Source: Xenophilus sp003671765
Lineage (GTDB): Bacteria; Pseudomonadota; Gammaproteobacteria; Burkholderiales; Burkholderiaceae_C
Assembly: GCA_051414805.1 (NCBI GenBank)
Contig: CP166702.1
Location: 3,038,001-3,102,000 of the forward strand
Direction of reading: 5' to 3'
Length of the DNA: 64,000 nucleotides
Every line of letters starts with the position of its first letter. Within the stretch, counting starts at the first letter, position 1. A model generated the notes under the pieces. It did not search any database and was not told the DNA's origin. It saw nothing but the letters and a program-made list of their open reading frames with translations. The translations under genes and the position numbers were made by a program. Positions 43,305-50,547 of the stretch are shown piece after piece.

Positions 43305-44618
43305 ATGACGTCGACGACGAAGCTGGCCGAAGCCCTGCCCGCCATCGAGGCCGATGTGCTGGTCTGCGGCGGCGGCGTGGCCGGCACGGTGGCGGCCGTG
43401 GCGGCCGCTCGCCAGGGCGCCCGCACCGTGCTGATGGAGCGCTACGGCTTCCTCGGCGGCAACGCCACGGCCGGCGCCGTCGCGCAGTTCAACAGCTGGC
43501 AGACGGCCGCCGGGCGGCGTGTGGTGGCCGGCCTGGCGCAGGAGGTGGTGGACCGCCTGCGCGACTACGGCGGCGCGGGCGAGCACCACAGCTTCGTCAT
43601 GTCCACCGGCCACCGGATGGACCGGGTCGAATATGCGCCCGAGCGGCTCAAGCTGGTGCTGGACGACCTGGTGCGCGAAGCCGGCGTGCAGCCGCTGCTG
43701 CATGCCACGCTGCTGGACGTGCAGCGCGAGGGCCGGCGCATTGCCTCTGCACGGGTGCTGACCAAGGGTGGCCTGCGCACCTTTCGACCCCAGGTGCTGA
43801 TCGACAGCTCGGGCGACATGGACGCCATGAAGCACGCCGGCGCCACCTTCCTCGAACTGGGCGACGGCGAAGCACTGCAGCCCGCGACCATGATGTTCCG
43901 CTTCGGCCCCATCGACTTCGCGCGGCTCGACGCCCTGAGCAGCGAAGAGAAGGAGGCCATCGCCCGCCGCGGCTTCGAGCAGGGGGAGCTGGCCCGCGCA
44001 GCGCTGCACCTGGCGCGCGATCCGTTCTCCGACGACGGCTGGTTCAACATCAGCCGCCTGGGCATCGACGCGACCGACCCGATGGCCCTGGGCCGGGCCG
44101 AGATCGAGGGCCGCCGCCAGGCCTGGCGCGCCGCGGCCTTCCTGCAGCGCGAACTGCCGGGCTGCGAACGTGGCCGGCTGCTGAACTTCGGCACGCAGGT
44201 CGGCATCCGCGAGACGCGGCGCGTGGCCGGCGACCACGTGCTCACGGCCGAGGAGCTGCTGCGGCCCGAGCCCTTCGCCGATGCGATTGCGGCCGGGGCC
44301 TACCCCATCGACATCCACCCTGCCGCGGGCGGTGGGCTGAGCTACCGGTCGCTGGGCGAGGAGCACGCCTACCGCATCCCGCTGCGCAGCCTGATCCCGC
44401 GCGGGCTGGACAACGCCCTGGTGGCCGGCCGCGGCATCTCGGCGACGCACGAGGCCCTGGCGGCCGTGCGGGTGATGACGATCTGCATGGCGATGGGCCA
44501 GGCGGCCGGCACGGCGGCGGCGATGGCCGTGCGCGCGGACGGTGGCGCCGACCTGCGCGCCATCGACGTCCAGGCGCTGCGGCGCCAGTTGATGGCCGAG
44601 GGCGCCTGCCTGGCCTGA
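43305..44618 (+). CDS. FAD-dependent oxidoreductase (FAD_oxidored family)
   Basis: This 437-residue flavoprotein has dinucleotide-binding VLVCGGGVAGTVAAVAAARQ near residue 18, followed by ERYGFLGGNAT, the hallmark of the PF12831-type family. The C-terminal LVAGRGISATHEALAAVRVM gives the second FAD contact, and AMGQAAGTAAAMAV ends it. There is no signal peptide. It is co-transcribed with the TctC-type gene and likely acts on the compound that protein binds. I cannot name the substrate. Confidence 0.85.
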   Translation: MTSTTKLAEALPAIEADVLVCGGGVAGTVAAVAAARQGARTVLMERYGFLGGNATAGAVAQFNSWQTAAGRRVVAGLAQEVVDRLRDYGGAGEHHSFVMSTGHRMDRVEYAPERLKLVLDDLVREAGVQPLLHATLLDVQREGRRIASARVLTKGGLRTFRPQVLIDSSGDMDAMKHAGATFLELGDGEALQPATMMFRFGPIDFARLDALSSEEKEAIARRGFEQGELARAALHLARDPFSDDGWFNISRLGIDATDPMALGRAEIEGRRQAWRAAAFLQRELPGCERGRLLNFGTQVGIRETRRVAGDHVLTAEELLRPEPFADAIAAGAYPIDIHPAAGGGLSYRSLGEEHAYRIPLRSLIPRGLDNALVAGRGISATHEALAAVRVMTICMAMGQAAGTAAAMAVRADGGADLRAIDVQALRRQLMAEGACLA

Positions 44619-44668
44619 CGCGTCGGGCGGGCTCGGTGCGTCGGATGCGCCCAGAGACGGGCTGCGCC

Positions 44669-44674
44669 GATAAT
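44669..44674 (+). promoter_or_regulatory. Candidate -10 box of dapC, giving a near-leaderless mRNA
   Basis: GATAAT lies only 8 bases before the dapC ATG, so transcription would start within one or two bases of the start codon. There is no room for a Shine-Dalgarno. No -35 consensus is seen. Confidence 0.4.
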
Positions 44675-44682
44675 CCGCGCCC

Positions 44683-45891
44683 ATGAATCCCCTGCTCGAC
44701 AGGCTGCAGCCCTATCCCTTCGAACGGCTGCGGCAGCTCTTTGCCGGCGTCACGCCCGACGCCGCGTATTCGCCCATCAGCCTGGGCATCGGCGAACCCA
44801 AGCATCCCACACCGCCCTTCATCAAGCAGGCCCTCATCGAGGGGCTGGATTCGCTGTCCGGCTACCCGGCCACGGCCGGCGACCTGAAGCTGCGCACCGC
44901 CTTCACCGACTGGCTCGAGAAGCGCTACGGCCTGGCGCTGGACCCGGCCACGCAGGTGCTGCCGGTCAACGGTTCGCGCGAGGCGCTGTTCGCGCTCGCA
45001 CAGACCGTGGTCGACGGCAGCCGCACGCCGCGACCCGTCGTCGTCTCGCCCAATCCCTTCTATCAGATCTACGAGGGCTCGGCCCTGCTGGCCGGCGCCG
45101 ACGTCTGGTATGCGCCCAGCGATCCGGCCCGCAACTTCGCGGTGGACTGGGACAGCGTGCCCGCCGAGGTGTGGCAACGCACCCAGCTGGTGTACGTCTG
45201 CTCGCCCGGCAACCCGACCGGCGCCGTGATGCCGCTGGAGGAGTGGCGCAAGCTCTTCGCGCTGTCTGACGAGCACGGCTTCGTCATCGCCTCGGACGAG
45301 TGCTACAGCGAGATCTACTTCCGCGACGAGCCGCCCCTGGGGGGGCTGGAGGCCGCGTCCAGGCTGGGGCGCGACTTCCGCCGGCTGATCGCACTCACGT
45401 CGCTGTCCAAGCGCAGCAACGTGCCGGGCCTGCGCAGCGGCTTCGTGGCGGGCGACGCCGAGATCATCAAGCGCTTCCTGCTCTACCGCACCTACCACGG
45501 CAGCGCCATGAGCGGCAGCGTGGCCGCCGCCAGCATCGCGGCCTGGGGCGACGAGACGCACGTGGTCGACAACCGCGCGCAGTACCGCGCCAAGTTCGCC
45601 GCCGTCACGCCCCTGCTCGCGGACGTGCTCGACGTGCGGCTGCCCGACGCCAGCTTCTACCTCTGGGCCGGCGTGCCCCCGGGGTGGCGCGGTGACGACG
45701 CTGCCTTCGCCCGCGCCCTGTACGCTCAATACAATGTGACGGTGCTGCCGGGCAGCTACCTCGCCCGCGAGTGGCAGGGCCAGAACCCCGGCCGCGGCCG
45801 CGTCCGGATGGCCCTGGTGGCCGACACGGCCGAGTGCACCGAAGCCGCCCAGCGCATCGTCCGCTTCTGCCAGTCGAACCCCGGCGCGTGA
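44683..45891 (+). CDS. dapC: N-succinyldiaminopimelate aminotransferase
   Basis: This 402-residue class I PLP aminotransferase of the succinylase lysine/meso-DAP route starts MNPLLDRLQPYPFERLRQLF, the DapC family N-terminus. It has LPVNGSREALFALAQ, CSPGNPTGAV and the Schiff-base Lys in TSLSKRSNVPGLRSGFV. dapD lies 31 bp downstream and dapE after pilU, so the adjacent genes supply three successive steps. The start codon may be nearly leaderless. Confidence 0.95.
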   Translation: MNPLLDRLQPYPFERLRQLFAGVTPDAAYSPISLGIGEPKHPTPPFIKQALIEGLDSLSGYPATAGDLKLRTAFTDWLEKRYGLALDPATQVLPVNGSREALFALAQTVVDGSRTPRPVVVSPNPFYQIYEGSALLAGADVWYAPSDPARNFAVDWDSVPAEVWQRTQLVYVCSPGNPTGAVMPLEEWRKLFALSDEHGFVIASDECYSEIYFRDEPPLGGLEAASRLGRDFRRLIALTSLSKRSNVPGLRSGFVAGDAEIIKRFLLYRTYHGSAMSGSVAAASIAAWGDETHVVDNRAQYRAKFAAVTPLLADVLDVRLPDASFYLWAGVPPGWRGDDAAFARALYAQYNVTVLPGSYLAREWQGQNPGRGRVRMALVADTAECTEAAQRIVRFCQSNPGA

Positions 45892-45922
45892 AGCTCCTCT
45901 TTGTTCCTCCGACCCGTTTGCC

Positions 45923-46756
45923 ATGACACAACAACTGCAACAGACCATCGACGCCGCGTGGGAGAACCGCGCCAACCTCTCGCCCGCGCAGGCGCCCAAG
46001 GAGGTGGTCGATGCGGTCGAGCACGTGATCGCCGAACTGAACAACGGCCACCTGCGCGTGGCCACGCGCGAATCGGTCGGCAAGTGGACCGTGCACCAAT
46101 GGATCAAGAAGGCCGTGCTGCTGTCCTTCCGCCTCAAGGACAACGAGCAGATCCAGGCCGGCTCGCTGGGCTTCTACGACAAGGTGCCGACCAAGTTCTC
46201 GCACCTGTCGGCCGGCGAGCTCAAGGAATCGGGCGTGCGCATCGTGCCGCCGGCCGTGGCGCGCCGCGGCAGCTTCATCGCCAAGGGCGCGATCCTGATG
46301 CCCAGCTACGTGAACATCGGCGCCTACGTGGGCGAAGGCTCCATGGTCGACACCTGGGCCACGGTGGGTTCGTGCGCGCAGGTCGGCGCCAACGTCCACC
46401 TGTCGGGCGGCGTGGGCCTGGGCGGCGTGCTCGAACCGCTGCAGGCCAACCCGACCATCATCGAGGACAATTGCTTCATCGGCGCCCGCTCCGAGGTGGT
46501 CGAGGGCGTGATCGTCGAGGAGAACTCGGTGCTCGGCATGGGCGTGTACATCGGCCAGAGCACGCCGATCTTCAACCGCGACACCGGCGAGATCAGCTAC
46601 GGCCGCGTGCCCTCGGGCAGCGTGGTCATCAGCGGCAGCCTGCCCAAGAAGACCAAGTCGGGCCAGGACTACAGCACCTACGCAGCGATCATCGTGAAGA
46701 CGGTCGATGCGCAGACGCGCTCGAAGACCAGCCTCAACGACCTGCTGCGCGACTGA
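45923..46756 (+). CDS. dapD: Tetrahydrodipicolinate N-succinyltransferase
   Basis: The 277-residue trimeric left-handed beta-helix enzyme succinylates tetrahydrodipicolinate. The N-terminal helical domain is followed by hexapeptide repeats (about residues 105-240), with GAYVGEGSMVDTWATVGSCA and NCFIGARSEVVEGVIVEE. VPSGSVVISGSLPKK near the end is strongly conserved. Length matches E. coli DapD (274). Confidence 0.97.
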   Translation: MTQQLQQTIDAAWENRANLSPAQAPKEVVDAVEHVIAELNNGHLRVATRESVGKWTVHQWIKKAVLLSFRLKDNEQIQAGSLGFYDKVPTKFSHLSAGELKESGVRIVPPAVARRGSFIAKGAILMPSYVNIGAYVGEGSMVDTWATVGSCAQVGANVHLSGGVGLGGVLEPLQANPTIIEDNCFIGARSEVVEGVIVEENSVLGMGVYIGQSTPIFNRDTGEISYGRVPSGSVVISGSLPKKTKSGQDYSTYAAIIVKTVDAQTRSKTSLNDLLRD

Positions 46757-46885
46757 AATGCCTGCCCCCCGGCTTTTCACGCGCTGCGCGCGTGTAACTC
46801 CACCCCCCAAGGGGGAGGCGCGGCCGGCTTGGGGCGGCCCGGCGCTCGGCCGCCGGCATCAGGCCGCCTTCGGGCGGCCTTCTCG
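46757..46885 (+). terminator. Intergenic structured stretch ending in a terminator-like hairpin
   Basis: A GC-rich gap between dapD and pilU holds several inverted repeats (ACGCGC/GCGCGT and CCCCCC/GGGGG). It ends in AGGCCGCC-TTCG-GGCGGCCT at 46861-46880, an 8-bp stem with a stable tetraloop followed by TCT. The weak U tract makes it a partial terminator at best. The CACCCCCCAAGGGGGAGGCG stretch resembles a common intergenic repeat of Comamonadaceae (recollection); no second copy is in this window. Confidence 0.5.
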
Positions 46886-46915
46886 CTAGAGACACACCAC
46901 CACCTGGAGGGCCCG

Positions 46916-48067
46916 ATGGGAACGATGGACCGCATTCTTCGGCTGATGGCCGAGCGCAAGGCTTCGGACGTGTACCTGTCGGCCCATGCGCCGGCGCAGA
47001 TCCGCATCAACGGTGCCTGCGTGCCGATCAACTCGCAGATCCTGCCGCCCGATGCGCCGCTGGAGCTGCTGCGCGAGGTGGTGGACCCGCTGCGCATCGG
47101 CGAGCTGGAGCGCACCGGCGAGCTGAACATGGCCGTGGCCATCGAGGGCGTGGGCAATTTCCGCATCAGCGCCATGCGCCAGCGCGGCACCTATGCGGTG
47201 GTGGTGCGCTACATCGCCAACATCATCCCGGCCTTCGACGAGCTGAACCTGCCCGAGGTGCTCAAGTCGCTCATCATGGACAAGCGCGGCCTGATCCTGA
47301 TGGTGGGCGCCACCGGCGCCGGCAAGACGACCACGCTGGCCTCGATGATCGACTACCGCAACGAGCACGCCTCGGGCCACATCCTGACGGTGGAAGAGCC
47401 GATCGAGTTCACCTACGTGAACAAGATGTCGGTCGTCAACCAGCGCGACGTGGGCAGCGACACGCAGTCGCTGTCGGTCGCGCTGAAGAACGCCCTGCGC
47501 CAGGCGCCCGACGTGATCCAGATCGGCGAGATCCGCGACCGCGAGACGATGACCGCCGCCATCGCCTATGCGCAATCGGGCCACCTGTGCCTGGCCACGC
47601 TGCACGCCAACAACGCCTACCGCGCGCTCAACCGCATCCTGAGCTTCTACCCGGTCGAGGTGCGCCCCACCCTGCTGGGCGACCTGGCCGGCGCGCTGCG
47701 TGCCGTGGTCGCGCAGCGCCTGCTGCGCACGCCGCGCGGCTCGCGGCTGCCGGCCGTCGAGGTGATGCTGAACACCGCCCTCGTCGCCGACCTGATCGAG
47801 AAGGGCGACTTCTCGGGTGTCAAGGAAGCGATGAACAACTCCATGGCCGAGGGATCGCAGACCTTCGAGGAAGCCATCGCCAAGCTCATCCTCGACGGCC
47901 GCATCAGCCGCGAAGAGGGTCTCGCGCACGCCGATTCGCCCACCAACCTGATGTGGCGCCTGCAGAACCACAACGCCGCACCCGCCAGGCCCGACGCCGA
48001 CCGCCCGCTGATGGACCAGGTCGAGGCGCCCACCTTCACCGAGATCACGCTGGACGTGCACCACTGA
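46916..48067 (+). CDS. pilU: Type IV pilus retraction ATPase PilU
   Basis: This 383-residue AAA-type secretion ATPase has an N-terminal PAS-like domain (1-105). Walker A GATGAGKTTT is followed by Asp box EEPIEF, Walker B QIGEIRDRETM and His box CLATLHANNA. The C-terminal extension beyond residue 350 and overall length fit PilU rather than PilT (about 345). GGAGGG precedes the ATG. pilT is not adjacent; instead the gene sits between dapD and dapE. PilU assists PilT in pilus retraction and twitching. Confidence 0.88.
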   Translation: MGTMDRILRLMAERKASDVYLSAHAPAQIRINGACVPINSQILPPDAPLELLREVVDPLRIGELERTGELNMAVAIEGVGNFRISAMRQRGTYAVVVRYIANIIPAFDELNLPEVLKSLIMDKRGLILMVGATGAGKTTTLASMIDYRNEHASGHILTVEEPIEFTYVNKMSVVNQRDVGSDTQSLSVALKNALRQAPDVIQIGEIRDRETMTAAIAYAQSGHLCLATLHANNAYRALNRILSFYPVEVRPTLLGDLAGALRAVVAQRLLRTPRGSRLPAVEVMLNTALVADLIEKGDFSGVKEAMNNSMAEGSQTFEEAIAKLILDGRISREEGLAHADSPTNLMWRLQNHNAAPARPDADRPLMDQVEAPTFTEITLDVHH

Positions 48068-48086
48068 TCCAGCCGCCACGCCCAGC

Positions 48087-49331
48087 ATGTCCCGCACGCT
48101 CCAGCTCGCCGAACAACTCATTTCGCGCCCCTCGGTCACGCCGGAGGACGCCGGCTGCCAGCAGATCCTCGGCGAGCGGCTCGCGAAGCTGGGCTTCTCT
48201 CTCGAGACCATCGAGAGCGGGCCGGACAGCTTTCGCGTGACCAACCTCTGGGCCGTGCGGCGCCCAGCAGCTTCAGAGTCGAATCGGGCTGCAGCGCCCG
48301 CCCCGTCTGGGCAGGCAGCTATCGAAAAAATAGCAGATGCCGTGCCGGCGACCCGCACGCTGGTCTTCGCCGGCCACACCGACGTGGTGCCCACCGGCCC
48401 GCTGGACCAGTGGACCAGCCACCCCTTCACACCCACGCACCGGGACGGCCGCCTGTATGGACGCGGCGCCTGCGACATGAAGACCTCGCTGGCGGCTTTC
48501 GTGGTCGCGATCGAGGAGTTCCTGGCCGCGAACCCTGACCCGGCCATCACGCTGGCCCTGCTGCTCACCAGCGACGAGGAAGGCCCAGGCGTCGACGGCA
48601 CGGTCGTCGTCTGCAACGCGCTGGCGGCAAGGGGCGAAGTGCTCGACTGGTGCATCGTAGGCGAGCCGACCTCGGTCGAGCGCTGCGGCGACATGATCAA
48701 GAACGGCCGCCGCGGCACCATGAGCGGCAAGCTCACGGTGCATGGCGTGCAGGGCCACATCGCCTACCCGCACCTGGCGAAGAACCCGGTGCATGCCTTC
48801 GCGCCGGCGCTGGCCGAACTGGTGGCCATCAATGCCGCGGGCGGCTGGGACGCCGGCAACCAGTACTTCGAGCCCACCAGCTGGCAGATCAGCAACTTCC
48901 ACGCGGGCACGGGCGCGAGCAACGTCATCCCCGGCAGCGCGGTGATCGACTTCAACTTCCGCTTCTCGACCGAATCGATCCCCGAATCGCTGCAGGCGCG
49001 CGTGAAGGAGGTGCTGGACCGCCACGGCGTCGACCACGACCTCGCATGGACCGTCGGCGGCCTGCCCTTCCTGACCCCGCCCGGCGCACTGGTGGCGGCC
49101 GTGCAGGACGCGATCCGCAGCGAAACCGGCATCGAGACCGAGCTGTCCACCAGCGGCGGCACGAGCGACGCCCGCTTCATCGCCAAGGTCTGCGCGCAAG
49201 TCGTCGAGCTCGGGCCGGTGAACGCCAGCATCCACAAGATCGACGAACACATCGAGGTGGACGCGATCGAGACGCTCAAGAACATCTACCGGCGGACGAT
49301 CGAGGCGCTGGAGGGAACGTTGGGGCGCTGA
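48087..49331 (+). CDS. dapE: Succinyldiaminopimelate desuccinylase with a repeat-encoded insertion
   Basis: This 414-residue M20 di-zinc hydrolase releases succinate to give LL-diaminopimelate. FAGHTDVVP holds the first zinc His, GRGACDMKTSLAA the bridging Asp, TSDEEGPG the general-base Glu, and SGGTSDARF and NASIHKIDEH the later zinc/substrate contacts. It is about 40 residues longer than E. coli DapE (375). The excess sits between NLWAVRR and TLVFAGHTD, residues about 60-88, and 20 of these residues are encoded by dispersed repeat copy E. The stop codon is the first base triplet of the second repeat family. Confidence 0.95.
   Translation: MSRTLQLAEQLISRPSVTPEDAGCQQILGERLAKLGFSLETIESGPDSFRVTNLWAVRRPAASESNRAAAPAPSGQAAIEKIADAVPATRTLVFAGHTDVVPTGPLDQWTSHPFTPTHRDGRLYGRGACDMKTSLAAFVVAIEEFLAANPDPAITLALLLTSDEEGPGVDGTVVVCNALAARGEVLDWCIVGEPTSVERCGDMIKNGRRGTMSGKLTVHGVQGHIAYPHLAKNPVHAFAPALAELVAINAAGGWDAGNQYFEPTSWQISNFHAGTGASNVIPGSAVIDFNFRFSTESIPESLQARVKEVLDRHGVDHDLAWTVGGLPFLTPPGALVAAVQDAIRSETGIETELSTSGGTSDARFIAKVCAQVVELGPVNASIHKIDEHIEVDAIETLKNIYRRTIEALEGTLGR
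48277..48334 (+). repeat. Two-hairpin dispersed repeat, copy E, inside dapE
   Basis: GTCGAATCGGGCTGCAGCGC is followed by CCGCCCCGTCTGGGCAG, then GCTATCGAAAAAATAGC (48318-48334), a 5-bp hairpin. It is the closest relative of copy G. It reads in frame as SNRAAAPAPSGQAAIEKIA. Confidence 0.85.
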
Positions 49332-49510
49332 ATGCGGGCATCCGTACGCGAAGGGCGCGAAGGTTTCGCGAAGAACGCGAGATTTTCTTGATGGGCCTGC
49401 GCCTCGGCGAATGACCCGGGCGCACCCTGCCTCACCACCCGGCTTTCTTCCTTTTCAGATACTTTTCGCGTCCTTCGCGGAACCTTCGCGCCCTTCGCGT
49501 ACGGCTGTCC
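49329..49510. repeat. Long inverted repeat of CCTTCGCG units, copy 2
   Basis: A 39-bp left arm (49342-49380) pairs with the right arm (49466-49504) at 37 of 39 positions around an 85-bp centre. From the dapE TGA (49329) the left end matches copy 1 (3826 read backward) at 50 of 52 bases, including TGAATGCGGGC. It fills the gap between dapE and prmB. The arms would form a strong RNA hairpin and could separate the two genes' expression. Confidence 0.85.
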
Positions 49511-49521
49511 GACTTCCACCC

Positions 49522-50400
49522 ATGCCCACCGTCCTCCACCTGATCGAACAATCCGCCGCCCGCCTCGATGCGGCCGGCGTGGGCTATGGCCACGGCACGA
49601 CGAACGCCTTCGACGAGGCGGCTTGGCTGGTGCTGTGGCGGCTGCGGCTGCCGCTGGATGACCTGGACGCCGTCGCAGAACGCGAGGTGTCGCCGGGCGC
49701 GCAGGCGCAGGTCGAGGCCCTGGTCGACAAACGCATCGCCAGCCGCAAACCGGCCGCCTACCTCACCAAGGAGGCATGGTTGCAGGGCGTGTCCTTCTAC
49801 GTCGACGAGCGCGCGATCGTGCCGCGCAGCTTCATCGCCGAACTGATCGCCGACGGCAGCATCGACCCGTGGCTCAGCGACTGCACCCAGGCGGTATTGG
49901 ACCTGTGCACCGGCAACGGCAGCCTGGCCGTGCTCGCCGCCATGGCCTGGCCGGAGGTGCGGGTCGACGCCGCCGACATCTCGCCGCCCGCGCTGGAAGT
50001 CGCGGCGATCAACGTCGCCCGGCACGCGCTCGACGCGCGCATCACGCTGCGCGAGAGCGACGGTCTGGCCGCCCTGTCCGGCCCGTACGACCTGATCCTG
50101 TGCAACCCGCCCTACGTCAATGCGCGGAGCATGGCGGCATTGCCGGCGGAGTACCGGGCCGAGCCCGAGCTCGCGCTGGCCGGCGGCGAGGACGGCATGG
50201 ACTTCGTGCGCCAGCTCTTCGCCGATGCGCCCTCGCGCATGACCGAGGCCGCCGTGCTGGTGCTGGAGATCGGCAACGAGCGCGACCACTTCGAGGCGGC
50301 CTTTGCATCGCTGGAGGTGGTCTGGCTCGAAACCAGCGCCGGCGACGAGCAGGTGCTGCTGGTCACCCGGCAGGCACTCGCCGGCATGACGCCGCCCTGA
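49522..50400 (+). CDS. prmB: Ribosomal protein L3 N5-glutamine methyltransferase PrmB
   Basis: This 292-residue SAM-dependent methyltransferase modifies the glutamine of L3. The N-terminal helical domain (1-95) precedes a Rossmann domain with VLDLCTGNGSLAVLAA (SAM site) and the catalytic LILCNPPYVN. The PrmB type is indicated by LTKEAWLQGVSFYVDERAIV, where PrmC/HemK has a different linker. I chose ATG 49522 because upstream in-frame sequence belongs to the inverted repeat. Confidence 0.92.
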   Translation: MPTVLHLIEQSAARLDAAGVGYGHGTTNAFDEAAWLVLWRLRLPLDDLDAVAEREVSPGAQAQVEALVDKRIASRKPAAYLTKEAWLQGVSFYVDERAIVPRSFIAELIADGSIDPWLSDCTQAVLDLCTGNGSLAVLAAMAWPEVRVDAADISPPALEVAAINVARHALDARITLRESDGLAALSGPYDLILCNPPYVNARSMAALPAEYRAEPELALAGGEDGMDFVRQLFADAPSRMTEAAVLVLEIGNERDHFEAAFASLEVVWLETSAGDEQVLLVTRQALAGMTPP

Positions 50401-50413
50401 GGGCGGCCGAAAT

Positions 50414-50476
50414 GCTATCGAATTCATAGCGGCCAGCACCCGCCGGATGGGCGCTGCAGCCACTTTTTCCTCGGAA
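50414..50476 (-). repeat. Two-hairpin dispersed repeat, copy D
   Basis: Read on the minus strand: CGAGGAAAAAGTGGCTGCAG, then CGCCCATCCGGCGGGTGCTG, then GCTATGAATTCGATAGC (50414-50430), a perfect 5-bp hairpin. The first half matches copy C; the AGCGCCC core is common to all. It lies between prmB and yheS. Confidence 0.8.
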
Positions 50477-50528
50477 TTCCTGCCCTGCGCGCAGGGCCCC
50501 GCGGCGCGCCCGAACCCGGCCGCGCCGG

Positions 50529-50534
50529 GATAAT
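50529..50534 (+). promoter_or_regulatory. Candidate -10 box of yheS
   Basis: GATAAT lies 13 bases before the ATG, so the leader would be only about 6-7 bases. No -35 consensus is visible. Confidence 0.35.
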
Positions 50535-50547
50535 CGGACCCCAGTCC

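Noticed and set aside
46757..46860. GC-rich dapD-pilU gap considered as a third repeat family
   Set aside because: Only one copy in this window, so the sequence itself does not prove a repeat; recorded only as a structured region.
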